NCBI RefSeq assembly: GCF_018137965.1
Contig: NZ_CP073100.1
Span: forward strand, 3,173,754 to 3,237,753
Source: Luteolibacter ambystomatis
GTDB lineage: Bacteria; Verrucomicrobiota; Verrucomicrobiia; Verrucomicrobiales; Akkermansiaceae
Direction: 5' to 3'
Length of the DNA: 64,000 nucleotides
This document shows, piece by piece, positions 16,630 to 29,158 of this stretch. The notes under the pieces are model-generated. The model was not told where the DNA came from. It made no database searches and worked only from the letters and a program-made list of their open reading frames with translations. Both the position numbers and the translations under genes were made by a program. The stretch's first letter is position 1, and the number at the start of each line of letters is the position of its first letter.

Positions 16630-19600
16630 ACCCGCCATGAACCCGCTTCCGGCAGATTCCGAAACTCCCTCGTCCGACTCCATGGCGGACGAGGTGCTGG
16701 CATTCCCCGCGTCACCCGCACAGGAGGCGTTCTTTTATCTTGAGCAACTCTTCCCGAGTCATCCGGCATTCAACGTTCCGGTGCGGTTCCGTCTGGATGG
16801 CGCGCTCGACCTCGCCTTGTTGAAGCGTTCCTTCGAGGCCCTGGCGTCGCGCCATGAAACGCTGCGGACGTCGTTCTCCGAACAGGACGGCAAGCTCCAG
16901 CAGATCGTGGGCCCGGAGCAGGCGGTGCCGATGCCAGTCACGGACATTTCTCATCTGTCCGGCGCGGAACTCGATGCGGAGATCGACCGCCTCGGTTCCT
17001 TGGAAGCCCGTGCGCCCTTCAAGCTCACCCAAGCCCCGTTGTTCCGTGCCAGCGTGCTCGTGATTGGCCCGGACCGCCACATCCTGCAAATCACCATCCA
17101 CCACGCGGTGAGCGATGGCTGGTCGATCGGCATCATCACCGACGAGCTGGCCGCGTTCTACAACGCCTTCCTGCAGGACGCCGAACCCGATCTCGAGCCA
17201 CTCGCGGTCCAATACGCCGACTTCACCATCTGGCAGCGCGAGTTTCTAGAGGGCCCCGAAGTCGCGGCCCATCTCGACTATTGGAAGAAGCAGCTCGATC
17301 ACTACGCCGAACTGGAGCTGCCCACCGATCGCCCGCGCCCTGCTAACAAGTCATGGGACGGCGACATCGTCTCACGCATTCTTCCCGCCTCGCTCAGCGC
17401 GAAGGTCGCGGCTCTGTCCCGCGAACAGGGTGCAACCATGTTCCATGTCTTCCTCGCCGCCTTCAAAGCGGTAGCCAGCCGCTACACCGGGCAGGATGAC
17501 ATCGCTGTCGGCTCGCCGGTGGCGGGCCGCACCAACGCGGAACTGGAAGGCGTGATCGGCACCTTCATCAACAGCGTGATCCTGCGCACGAATCTCGCCG
17601 GTGATCCATCATTCCGCGAGCTGCTCAATCGCGTGCGCGACAGCGCCACCGATGCCATCGCGCATCAGGATCTGCCGTTCGAAAAACTGGTGAAAGCCCT
17701 GCAACCACGCCGCGATCCGGGCCGCAATCCGCTGTTCCAGATCAACTTCACCCACCAGCGCGACTTCGTGCGCCCGGTATCCTTCGGCGGCGCTCGGCTC
17801 ACCGCCTTTCCCTCGCGTTCGCCCGGCGCGATCTTCGACCTGCACTTCTTCATGGTGGAACGTGCCGATGGCTGGCGCGCGTCCTGCGATTTCGCCCGGG
17901 ATCTTTTCGACCGCGAGACGGCGCTGCGCCTGCTCGATCATTTCGAAACGCTGCTGGAAGCCGCCACGGCCACACCGGATCGCCCGCTCTCCAGCCTGCC
18001 GATCCTCACACCGCCGGAAATGCTCCAGTTTGAGGATTGGTCCGGCAAACGCCCTCTTTATCCGGCGGATGAAACGCTCGGCAGCCTGTTTCTGCAAAGT
18101 GCCCGCCGCCATGCCGACCGGACGGCCCTTTCCTACGACAAACGCAGTATATCCTACCGCAATCTGGCTCATGCCGCCCTCTCCATCACCGACAAACTCA
18201 CGGCGAATGGCGTGAAGCCCGGCGACCATGTCGCACTCTGCGCTCCTTCCGTGCCAGAGATGATCGCCGCCCAACTTGGCATCGTGCTGGCAGGCGCATC
18301 CTGCGTGCCGCTCGATCCGGACTACCCGGTCGACCGCCTGCGCTACATGCTCGGGGACTGTGCGGCTCCGGCGCTGCTAATCGCTTCCTCGCTGAAGGAT
18401 CGTCTGCCAAACGGCACGGCCAACGTCATCGCGCTGGAAGCCATCGCCACCGGCACCACCGCGGAGATTCCGGACGCTCCAATCCACGGAACCACCGCGG
18501 ATTCCATTTCCCACGTCTTCTACACCAGCGGCTCGACCGGCATTCCCAAGGGCGTGCAAGTCCGGCATCGCGGCATCTCGCGGCTGGTTCACGATGGCGG
18601 CTTCATGGAGTTCGGGCCGGAGGATTCGTTCCTCCAGGCCGCGCCCATCTCATTCGATGCCGCCACGCTGGAGATCTGGATGCCGCTGCTGCACGGTGGC
18701 CGGGTGGTGCTCGCGGGCGAGGGAGGCACCACGCTTACCGGCATCGCACGGGCGGTGAAGGAAGAAGGCGTCACCTGCCTGTGGCTTACGGCGGGCTTGT
18801 TCCAGTCGATGATCGACGAGCACGCCGCCGAACTACGAGGACTGAAGTATCTCCTCGCCGGCGGTGACGTGCTCTCCCCGGGTCACGTGAAGAAAGCTCT
18901 GGAGACACTTCCCGATACCAGGCTGATCAACGGTTACGGTCCGACCGAAAACACCACCTTCACCTGCTGCCATCGAATCACCGCGGACGATCTCAAGCGC
19001 CCTTCGATTCCCATCGGCCGTCCGGTTTCCAACACCACCGTCCATATTCTCGACGAAAGGCTCCGGCCCGCTCCCATCGGTGTACCCGGCGAGCTCTTCA
19101 CCGGTGGCGACGGGCTTGCCGCAGGCTATCTGCACCAGCCGGAACTCACCGCGGACAAATTCATCGGCGGTCCCTTCGGAGCTCCCCTCTACCGCACCGG
19201 CGATCTCTGCCGCTGGCTGCCGGATGGGACCATCGAGTTTCTGGGCCGCCGTGATCATCAGGTGAAAATCCGCGGCTTCCGGATCGAGACCGGCGAAATC
19301 GAAACCGCCCTCGCCGCCCATCCCGACGTCAACCAAGCCAAGGTGGCTGCACGTGGTGCGGATGCCGGATCGAAGAAGCTGCTCGCCTGGATCACTCCCT
19401 CGGGCACCACGGCACCGGATACCACGGCGATCCGCGATTTCCTCAAGGAACGCCTGCCCGCCTACATGGTTCCGGCGGCCATCGGGGTGATCGGACGTTT
19501 CCCGCTCAATGCGAACGGCAAGATCGATACCAAAGCCCTGCCGGATCCATCGCTCGGCAACAATAGCGCCACCAATCTTCCTACCACGGAAACCGAGAAA

Positions 19601-20647
19601 CGCCTCGCCGCTATCTGGCAGGAGCTTTTGGAAATCCCCGCTGTCGGCATCGATGACGAATGGTTCGATCTCGGCGGCCACTCGCTGCTGGCGCTGAAAC
19701 TCTTCTCCCGCCTACACCGTGATTTCGATCAAAGCCTGCCGCTGGCCACGCTGATCAGTCATCCCACCATCCGCACGCTCGCCGCGGTGATCTGCCCGGA
19801 GGTCAAAAAGGAGATCGCTCCAACTGCGGAAGTCCAGGGGGCAGCGCTCATCGTCACACTCAACGAAGGCAGCCGCATCCCTCTCTTCGCCGTCCATGGC
19901 GGTGATGGCGCCACCCTGTTCTACCGCGAACTGGCCTCCCTGCTGAGGGACCGGCCCTTTCATGCGATCGAATCCCTCCAGCTCAATCACAGCGGACCGC
20001 TTGAGGTCGGCTCGATCGAAGAAACCGCTGCGGCTTACATCGAGGTCATGCGTCGCATCCGCCCGCAGGGTCCCTATTGCCTAGCCGGGTATTCATTCGG
20101 CGGCCTCGTGGCCTGGGAGATCGCACACCAGCTTGAGAAAGTCGGTGAGGGCATCCCGTTCGTCGCGCTCTTCGATACGGCGAACCCGGTCGCCTATGCC
20201 CGGAAAAACAACCCGCTCGAGCGCGTCCGCTCATTCTGGGATCAGCACTCGGACCTGCCGGTTACGGAACGCGCGGGTCGTCTGGCCGCACGCTTTGTCG
20301 AAGGCACGCGCACCCACTTCCGCGTGAAGCGCGAGAGCGCCGAAGCCGCCATCGCCGGTCCGGCCGAAGCCCACACCGATCTCCGCCGCGTCCAACTCCG
20401 CGAGGCCCATGACGAGGCGATGCAGCGTTACCAGCCGCCGCGGCTCTCCGGTGCTGCGCATCTCTTCAAGGCCCGCTTCACCGGAGACAAGGTGGAGATG
20501 GCGGCGGACTATGGTTGGACTCCATTCTGTGAGAGTCTGACGATTCGCGAGATCCCCGGCCAACATCTCACACTCTTCGATCCGGAGAATGTCGGAGAAT
20601 TCGCGCGTTCGCTTGATGCCGCGCTTCAATCCTGCGACCCGCGCTGA
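16607..20647 (+). CDS. Terminal NRPS protein: C-A-PCP-TE
   Basis: This protein of up to 1346 residues completes and releases the chain. The condensation domain has HHAVSDG, with His165, His166 and Asp170. The A domain has YTSGSTGIPKG, YGPTE, YRTGDL and the A10 lysine in NGKIDTK. Its code reads D-A-L-W-L-G-G-T-F-K, very close to known valine codes such as DAFWIGGTFK. The PCP has LGGHS Ser1026. The thioesterase has GYSFGG with Ser1163 and a C-terminal GQHLTLF with His1320. No epimerase domain is present. Two starts are possible: ATG 16607, overlapping the previous gene by 23 bp, or ATG 16637, 7 bp after its stop. Neither has a good ribosome site. Positions here use the longer form. The last module plus TE means a linear or cyclised product is released here. 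Confidence 0.95.
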
Positions 20648-20648
20648 C

Positions 20649-21326
20649 ATGCCCGCACCGCTTCCAGGCACACTGCAGATCCACATCATCCGTCCCGGTG
20701 ATGTGCCGCAGGATCTTGTGGAGCATTGCCTGACGGATGCAGACCAGAAACGGGCCGCCTCATTCCGCTTCCCCGAGCACGCCTCACGTTGGAGCCGCTA
20801 CCGGGCAGCGCTGCGGATGATTCTGGCGGAATGCACCGGCGATACACCCCGGCAATTACCGATTTTCGAGGGAAAACATGGCAAACCGCAGCTCCGGGAC
20901 CACGCCTTGCATTTCAATCTCTCCCACGATGACACGCTCGCGCTGGCCGTCCTTTCGGTGGATGGCCCCGTGGGCATCGATTTGGAAAGCCGCCATCGCG
21001 CGAAAGACCTGCCCGCCTGCGCGGAAACCTTCTGCCATCCGGAAGAACTCGCCTCCGGTCCGGATGATGCGGCTTTGCTGCGTATCTGGACAGCCAAGGA
21101 AGCCTGCGTGAAGGCGAGCGGCACCGGCTTCACGGTATCTCCCTGCGAGATCCGTGTCGTGGAAGACGGAGTGTTGGATGCCTCCGGCGTGACGTGGCCA
21201 CTGCTCCGCTTGGAGCATCCGGCTTTGGCCGGACACCTCGCCCACGTTTGCGCCTTGCAGATGCCTGCCTTCATGGAGATTCTTGACGAGCCGGTGGCTC
21301 ATCGTTTCACCGCCGCCACGTCCTGA
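20649..21326 (+). CDS. 4'-phosphopantetheinyl transferase, Sfp type
   Basis: This 225-residue enzyme transfers phosphopantetheine from CoA to the carrier-domain serines of the upstream synthases. The family motifs are present: VGIDLE with Asp111 and Glu113 (Mg2+ ligands) and WTAKEACVK with Trp147, Lys150 and Glu151. An upstream FNLSHD motif is also present. The chosen ATG at 20649 lies one base after the TGA of the NRPS gene (TGACATG), so the two are translationally linked. Longer frames would run into the NRPS coding region. Its position directly behind the thioesterase gene makes it the dedicated activating enzyme of the cluster. Confidence 0.94.
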   Translation: MPAPLPGTLQIHIIRPGDVPQDLVEHCLTDADQKRAASFRFPEHASRWSRYRAALRMILAECTGDTPRQLPIFEGKHGKPQLRDHALHFNLSHDDTLALAVLSVDGPVGIDLESRHRAKDLPACAETFCHPEELASGPDDAALLRIWTAKEACVKASGTGFTVSPCEIRVVEDGVLDASGVTWPLLRLEHPALAGHLAHVCALQMPAFMEILDEPVAHRFTAATS

Positions 21327-21332
21327 CTTTCC

Positions 21333-22607
21333 ATGGCCGAGGTTCTTCAATTCCACTGTCCTGCCTGTGGCGGTCTGCTTCAGATCCCCGCCAGTGGAGC
21401 TGGCATGCGCGGCCCATGCCCTCAGTGCCATCATCCGATCATCGCCCCGGATCCACTCCGTGGCATCCCGGCCTGCGTGCTCGCCGTCGCACCGCCGCCA
21501 GCGGTTCCGGAATCCCAGGTAGCAGAACCACCGCCCGCTCCTGTGGCCACGGAAGAAATTCCGATCGCCACCATTCCGCACGCATATGCCGAATCTCCGG
21601 CTCCGGTTGCACATGTCGGACCTATGGCAGCTCCCGCACCCGTGCTCGAAACGCCACGGCCTGTCATCCCAGAACCTCCACCCGCACCAGCTACAGCCGA
21701 TCCTGTTGCACCAGCCCCCCTTCCATCACCTCCCGCACCCACGTCTTCGCGCCTGGGGCTGGCAGCGGCTCTTTTGATCGGAGGGCTGGTGGCCGTACTC
21801 GCCTTCGCCGGTGGTTACCAGAGCGGGCATCAACCCGTTTCCAGTGCGCCCTCTTCAGTGGCCGCGCCTTCCACAGTCACCTCACCGAATCCAACACCGC
21901 ACGTCGAACCCGTTGCTCCGAAAGCGAAGATCGTGGACGAACCGTCATCGGAGCCCCCATTGCCCTTCGCCCCAACCCTGGCGGCACCCCGCGCGGCTTT
22001 GGAATCCTTTCTCACAGCACCCGATTGGACCAAACGTGCTGAATTCGTCCTCTATCCGGATCGCGTTCGCCCCCGCATGCAGGCCTACTACTCGACTCAT
22101 CCCGACAAGCCCACGCCTTGGTCCAAGCTGGAGGTCGAGCATTGCGAGGTAGTGGATTCCACCGGCTTCCTGCTTTCCGTCTTCCGCGTCCACACTGCCG
22201 CGTTTCCCAAGGGCTATCCGGTGGCCGTTGCTGAAACCGCTATAGGCTGGCGTGTCGACTGGGATTCGTTCATCGAGTATCAGGACAACCTTTTCCAACA
22301 GTTCATCGCAGCGACGGGAGAGGGCAAAGGGACTTTCCATCTGATCGTGCGACAATCCCCGGAACCAGCGAAGACGGCGGGACGGATTGATTACGAAATC
22401 ATCCCCTTCACCGCACCAACGGGCGCGGCTCAAAAGGCCGGTGTCGCCAAGGATAGCACCGCCGCCGCCCAGCTTGCCCAAGTCACCCAGGATGGCAGCG
22501 TCGCCACCCTGGTCCTGGAGCTCGCCCGTCACATGAATCCGGATGGGACGAAGCGCCTGGATATCCTCTCCGTGCCCGCCACCAACTGGCGGCCACGGGA
22601 GGAATGA
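21333..22607 (+). CDS. Membrane protein with N-terminal zinc ribbon and proline-rich linker, function unknown
   Basis: This 424-residue protein starts with a zinc-ribbon motif (FHCPACGGLLQIP, then GPCPQCHHPI) with four cysteines in two CxxC pairs. It continues through about 100 residues rich in Pro and Ala, has one membrane helix (LAAALLIGGLVAVLAFAGGY) near residue 150, and ends in a soluble domain of about 200 residues (LESFLTAPDWTKRAEFVLYP and onward). I do not recognise that domain as an enzyme. It begins 6 bp after the PPTase stop and probably belongs to the same transcript, but proteins of this architecture are common in Verrucomicrobia outside such clusters. A shorter relative of the ribbon is encoded at 28679-29098. 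Confidence 0.75.
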   Translation: MAEVLQFHCPACGGLLQIPASGAGMRGPCPQCHHPIIAPDPLRGIPACVLAVAPPPAVPESQVAEPPPAPVATEEIPIATIPHAYAESPAPVAHVGPMAAPAPVLETPRPVIPEPPPAPATADPVAPAPLPSPPAPTSSRLGLAAALLIGGLVAVLAFAGGYQSGHQPVSSAPSSVAAPSTVTSPNPTPHVEPVAPKAKIVDEPSSEPPLPFAPTLAAPRAALESFLTAPDWTKRAEFVLYPDRVRPRMQAYYSTHPDKPTPWSKLEVEHCEVVDSTGFLLSVFRVHTAAFPKGYPVAVAETAIGWRVDWDSFIEYQDNLFQQFIAATGEGKGTFHLIVRQSPEPAKTAGRIDYEIIPFTAPTGAAQKAGVAKDSTAAAQLAQVTQDGSVATLVLELARHMNPDGTKRLDILSVPATNWRPREE

Positions 22608-22616
22608 TGGCCAGGC

Positions 22617-23228
22617 CTATTTCTTCTCCAGTCCCCGTCGTCCGGCCTCCATCGCAAGCGCGACGTTGAAGTAGATCGTCCCCTCCTTTCCTCCCGGCAT
22701 CTTGCACACCATCTTGTCGCACGGTCCATCCACCAGACTCTGACTGGAAAGCTCCGCGCCAAAATCGCGGAGGATGGCATACTCCTCCGCAACCGCGATC
22801 ACCTTGAAGCCGGTCTTCGCGGTTTTCCCATCCCCGGAGGCAATGACCGACTGCATCAATCCCGTCGAGAAGTAGGAATGATACATGTAGCTCTTCAAAT
22901 CTCCCAACCGGCGGGCGGCCGCCGCCCGCAGCATATGAGCCTCGGCATCCACAGGGCATCCTTCCAACCACTTCCCGGACAATTCGAAGGCTCTCTGGTA
23001 ACCGCCTTCCTTGAAGGCATCGAACAGCGCATCACGCTTTTCATCCGTAGTCCAATCGCCCGCGAAATCCGGCCTCTTGGCATAGTCGAGGCGCAGCTTG
23101 GTGAAGTAGGAAACATCCGCGGAAGGCAACTCCACCTTTTCCACGGAAGCAGATGGTTTCGCCGGAGCATCAGGCTCGGCCGCGAGAGCACCCACCAGGA
23201 GAAACGGCAGAAGCAAACAACTCTTCAT
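22617..23228 (-). CDS. Exported protein of unknown function (possibly DUF4919-like)
   Basis: This 203-residue protein has a clear signal peptide (MKSCLLLPFLLVGALAAEP). The mature part is mostly helical and includes a TPR-like stretch (YQRAFELSGKWLEGCPVDAE, then HMLRAAAARRLGD). It keeps two cysteines in DGPCDKMVCKM that could form a disulfide. The pattern is reminiscent of the DUF4919 family, but I am not sure of the assignment. It converges on the zinc-ribbon gene, with only 9 bp between the stops. It lies downstream of gyrA but is separated from it by a hairpin terminator, so it probably has its own promoter within 23229-23341. Confidence 0.72.
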   Translation of the reverse strand: MKSCLLLPFLLVGALAAEPDAPAKPSASVEKVELPSADVSYFTKLRLDYAKRPDFAGDWTTDEKRDALFDAFKEGGYQRAFELSGKWLEGCPVDAEAHMLRAAAARRLGDLKSYMYHSYFSTGLMQSVIASGDGKTAKTGFKVIAVAEEYAILRDFGAELSSQSLVDGPCDKMVCKMPGGKEGTIYFNVALAMEAGRRGLEKK

Positions 23229-23290
23229 GATGCCCGCATGCCTATCACGGCACGCGGGAAACCGGGAGATAAAAGCGATCCCGAAATGGA

Positions 23291-23316
23291 AACGGCGGAC
23301 CTCCCGGTCCGCCGTT
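23291..23316 (-). terminator. Hairpin terminator after gyrA
   Basis: A perfect 11-bp stem (AACGGCGGACC paired with GGTCCGCCGTT) with a TCCC loop is followed on the minus strand by TTTCCATTT. It lies 25 bp after the gyrA stop. The stem is nearly identical to that at 61513-61538. Confidence 0.75.
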
Positions 23317-23341
23317 CAATAGTCAGCTTGGCTGCGGATAC

Positions 23342-25972
23342 TTATTCGCCTGCTTCATCCGCAGCTGCATCCGGTTCTTCAGAGGCGCCATCTTCGCCCG
23401 AAACTTCATCCGCGTTCGCAGAGGAATCCTCGCCGTCCGGAATCACTTTCGAAATGTCCTGAAGCTTCTCGCCTTCGCGCAGCGTGAGCAGTTTCACGCC
23501 CTGGGTGTTGCGGCCGGCCTCACGGACTTCCGCGACGCGGATGCGGATGCTCTGGCCGCTGCTGGTCATGAGCATCAGTTCGTCCTCTTCCGTGACAGTC
23601 ACCGCACCGACCACCGGGCCGGTCTTGTCCGTCACCTTCATGGTGATGATACCCTTGCCGCCGCGCGATTGCTTGCGGTACTCGTCGAAGGCGGTGCGCT
23701 TGCCGATGCCGTTCTCCGAGGCCACCAGCAGGGTGGAGCCCTCGGTGACCAATGCAAGGCCGACGACGAAGTCGCTTTCCTCCGGACGGATGCCCGCGAC
23801 ACCGGCGGTGTTGCGGCCCAGCGGGCGGGATTCATCCTCGTGGAAGCGGATGCTCATGCCCTCGTGGGTCACGAGGATCACGTCATCGCCACCGCTGGTG
23901 AGACGCACGCCGATGAGTTCGTTGTTCTCCTCCAGGTTGATGGCGATGATGCCGTCCTTGCGATAGTTGCGGAACTCGTTGAGCGCGGTCTTCTTCACCT
24001 TGCCCGAGCGGGTGGCGAAGAACACGAAACCGGCGTCCTCGCGGAAGGTGACATCGTCACCCTTCTCATCCGTGGCGCGCTCAAGACGCAGCAACGCGGC
24101 GATCTTTTCCTCCGGCTTCAGGTTGAGAACGTTCCGGATGTTGCGACCCTTTGAAGTACGGGAACCTTCCGGCACCTCATACACGCGCTCGACATAGACG
24201 CGGCCCGTGTTCGTGAAGAACATGAGGTAGTCGTGCGCCTGGACGCTGAAGAGATGCTCTACGAAATCGTCCTCGTCATCCTTCGAAGCCGCGCTGCGCG
24301 TCTCCATGCCGCGCAGGCCCTTGCCACCGCGGCCCTGCACGCGGAACTCGCTGGCCGGGGTGCGCTTGATGTAGCCGCGGTGCGAGAGTGTGACGATCAT
24401 CGCATCGTTCGCGATCAGGTCCTCGATGGCGATCTCTCCTTCTTCCGGAAGGATCTCGCACTTACGGGGAGTGGCGTACTTGCCGCGGATGGCAAGCAGC
24501 TCATCCTTGATGATCGTGAGCACACGGATCTCGCGGGCGAGGATGTCGAGCAGGTCCGTGATCTCGGCGAGCACGCCGTTGTATTCGGACTGGATCTTGT
24601 CTTTCTCCAGCGCGGTGAGCTGGTAGAGGCGCAGTTCCAGGATCGCATTGACCTGACGCTCGGTGAAAATGTAGCGACCACCCTGCACCCCGGCCTGGCC
24701 GCGGATCAAGATGCCGATCTTCTCGGCCGTCTCCTTGCTGAAGCTGTAGGCGGCGAGGCGCTCGCGGGCTTCGTCGCGGTTCTTCGAAGAACGGATAATG
24801 TGGATGAAATCGTCGATGTGCTCCAGCGCGAGCAGGTAGGCTTCCAAAAGCTCGGCACGCTCCTCGGCCTTGCCGAGCAGGTAGCGGGTGCGGCGCACGA
24901 TGACCTCGCGGCGGTGCTCGATGTAGCAATCGATCGCCTCCTTGAGCGAAAGCAGTTTCGGGCGGCGATCGTGGATCGCCAGCATGTTCACGCTGAAGCT
25001 CGTCTCCATGGAGGTGAGCTTGTAGAGCTGGTTCACCACCACCTGCGGACGGGCGTCGCGCTTCAGCTCGATCTCGATGCGTGTCTCCTCATCGGAAAGG
25101 TCGCGCATGCCGGAGATGCCGGTGAGGATCTTCTCATTCACCAGCTCCGCGATGCGCTCCTGGAGCGTGGCTCGGTTCACACCGTAGGGAACCTCGCGGA
25201 TGGTGATGAGGGACTTTCCGTTGTCCATCTCCTCAATCTCCATCTTGCCCCGCATGCGGATGGAGCCGCGGCCGGTGCGGAAGTATTCCTCGATGCCGCG
25301 CACGCCGCGGATCTCGCACGCCACCGGGAAGTCCGGGCCTTTGACGTAGTGCATCAGCTCCGGAAGCGTGATCTCCGGATGGTCCACCTGCGCGCAGATG
25401 GCATCCACGATCTCGCCGAGGTTGTGCGGCGGCAGGTTGGTGGCCATACCGACCGCGATGCCGGTGCCGCCATTGACGAGCAGGTTCGGAAAGGCGGAGG
25501 GAAGAACGGTCGGCTCGGTGAGGCGTTCGTCGTAGTTCGGAACGAAGTCGACGGTGTCCTTCTCCAAGTCCTCCATCATCGCGAGGCCGAGGTGCGTCAA
25601 ACGTGCTTCGGTGTATCGCATGGCGGCCGGCGGGTCGCCTTCCACAGAGCCGAAGTTGCCCTGGCCGTCGATGAGGCGCTCGCGCATCGACCAGTGCTGG
25701 CCCATGTTGACCAGCGTGGGATAGATGACGGCTTCACCGTGCGGATGGTAGTTACCGGAGGTGTCACCGCAGATCTTCGCGCACTTGATGTGCTGCTTGC
25801 CGGGCGCGAGGTTCAGCTCGCGCATGGCGAAAAGGATGCGGCGCTGCGAAGGCTTCAAGCCGTCCCGGACATCCGGAAGCGCGCGGGAAATAATCACCGA
25901 CATCGAGTAATCGAGGAAGGACTTCGAAAGTTCCTCGGCTACGTTGATCGGCTTGATGTGGTCGTCGGACAT
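23342..25972 (-). CDS. gyrA: DNA gyrase subunit A
   Basis: This 876-residue breakage-reunion subunit of DNA gyrase acts with GyrB to introduce negative supercoils. The catalytic tyrosine lies in [10 protein letters not shown]. GyrA-box-like motifs appear as QGRGGKG and QSRGGKG in the C-terminal half, which ends in an acidic tail. The quinolone-determining region reads [11 protein letters not shown], where E. coli has HPHGDSAVYDT. Positions 82, 83 and 87 are thus Glu, Ala and Pro, and the Ser83/Asp87 pair that anchors the drug's water-metal bridge is missing. The ATG follows gyrB by 65 bp in the same direction, so the two are probably co-transcribed. The spacer carries a heptamer repeat. Confidence 0.97.
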   Translation of the reverse strand: MSDDHIKPINVAEELSKSFLDYSMSVIISRALPDVRDGLKPSQRRILFAMRELNLAPGKQHIKCAKICGDTSGNYHPHGEAVIYPTLVNMGQHWSMRERLIDGQGNFGSVEGDPPAAMRYTEARLTHLGLAMMEDLEKDTVDFVPNYDERLTEPTVLPSAFPNLLVNGGTGIAVGMATNLPPHNLGEIVDAICAQVDHPEITLPELMHYVKGPDFPVACEIRGVRGIEEYFRTGRGSIRMRGKMEIEEMDNGKSLITIREVPYGVNRATLQERIAELVNEKILTGISGMRDLSDEETRIEIELKRDARPQVVVNQLYKLTSMETSFSVNMLAIHDRRPKLLSLKEAIDCYIEHRREVIVRRTRYLLGKAEERAELLEAYLLALEHIDDFIHIIRSSKNRDEARERLAAYSFSKETAEKIGILIRGQAGVQGGRYIFTERQVNAILELRLYQLTALEKDKIQSEYNGVLAEITDLLDILAREIRVLTIIKDELLAIRGKYATPRKCEILPEEGEIAIEDLIANDAMIVTLSHRGYIKRTPASEFRVQGRGGKGLRGMETRSAASKDDEDDFVEHLFSVQAHDYLMFFTNTGRVYVERVYEVPEGSRTSKGRNIRNVLNLKPEEKIAALLRLERATDEKGDDVTFREDAGFVFFATRSGKVKKTALNEFRNYRKDGIIAINLEENNELIGVRLTSGGDDVILVTHEGMSIRFHEDESRPLGRNTAGVAGIRPEESDFVVGLALVTEGSTLLVASENGIGKRTAFDEYRKQSRGGKGIITMKVTDKTGPVVGAVTVTEEDELMLMTSSGQSIRIRVAEVREAGRNTQGVKLLTLREGEKLQDISKVIPDGEDSSANADEVSGEDGASEEPDAAADEAGE

Positions 25973-25983
25973 GGAAATGGGAA

Positions 25984-26011
25984 GTGACCGGTGATCAGTG
26001 GACAGTGATCA
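25984..26011. repeat. Four tandem degenerate heptamers in the gyrB-gyrA spacer
   Basis: The plus strand reads GTGACCG, GTGATCA, GTGGACA and GTGATCA, head to tail. The array fills nearly half of the 65-bp spacer between gyrB and gyrA. Confidence 0.7.
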
Positions 26012-26037
26012 GAGGGAAGAAAACAAAAGGGGCGGGA

Positions 26038-28656
<2,619 letters not shown>

Positions 28657-28678
28657 TCATTTTCAACGAATTACACTT

Positions 28679-29098
28679 CTACGACCGCCCCAACCAGAAG
28701 ATCAGCAGCAAGCACAGCCCGACCACCAGTCCGGAGGCTCCCAAAAAGCGGTAGAAGCCCTTCATTTCCTTCTCATTTTCATGCGAAAAATCCCGGATCA
28801 CCTCCGGAGACACGCCTCGTGGTCCGCCCATCATTGCTTTCGCTCCCGGTGTTTTCACTCCCTGCTTTTTCAATCGCGGGATCACCGGAACCTTGTCACC
28901 AGCGGCTCCTTCCTTTTGCCCGCCCACCGGCATCGCCGCAAGAGATCCCGGAGAGCGAATCCACCCTCCACAAGCCGGACACGGCCCCGACATGGAAACC
29001 TCCCCCGCAGGCATCAGCAGCCGCACTCCGCACCCCGGACAACAAAATGCCCGCTTGCCAGCTTCACGACTCCCCGATCGCGGCAATACCTTTGCCAT
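28679..29098 (-). CDS. Small membrane protein with zinc ribbon, function unknown
   Basis: This 139-residue protein has an N-terminal four-cysteine ribbon (FCCPGCGVRLLMP and GPCPACGGWIRSP), a basic and polar middle, and a C-terminal membrane helix (ASGLVVGLCLLLIFWLG). The topology is therefore a cytosolic ribbon with a tail anchor. The start is the ATG at 29096-29098, because it is preceded by GGAGAG at 29101-29106, one of the best ribosome sites in the window. A TTG further upstream is less likely. It lies between RNase D and gyrB on the same strand. The ribbon matches that of the protein at 21333-22607 (CPxCGxxLxxP, then GPCPxC), so the two are related in that part. Confidence 0.75.
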   Translation of the reverse strand: MAKVLPRSGSREAGKRAFCCPGCGVRLLMPAGEVSMSGPCPACGGWIRSPGSLAAMPVGGQKEGAAGDKVPVIPRLKKQGVKTPGAKAMMGGPRGVSPEVIRDFSHENEKEMKGFYRFLGASGLVVGLCLLLIFWLGRS

Positions 29099-29158
29099 AA
29101 CTCTCCGAGATAAACCACGAATCCGCGGCTTTCTCAAGAGAGTCGATTTTCCATTCTC

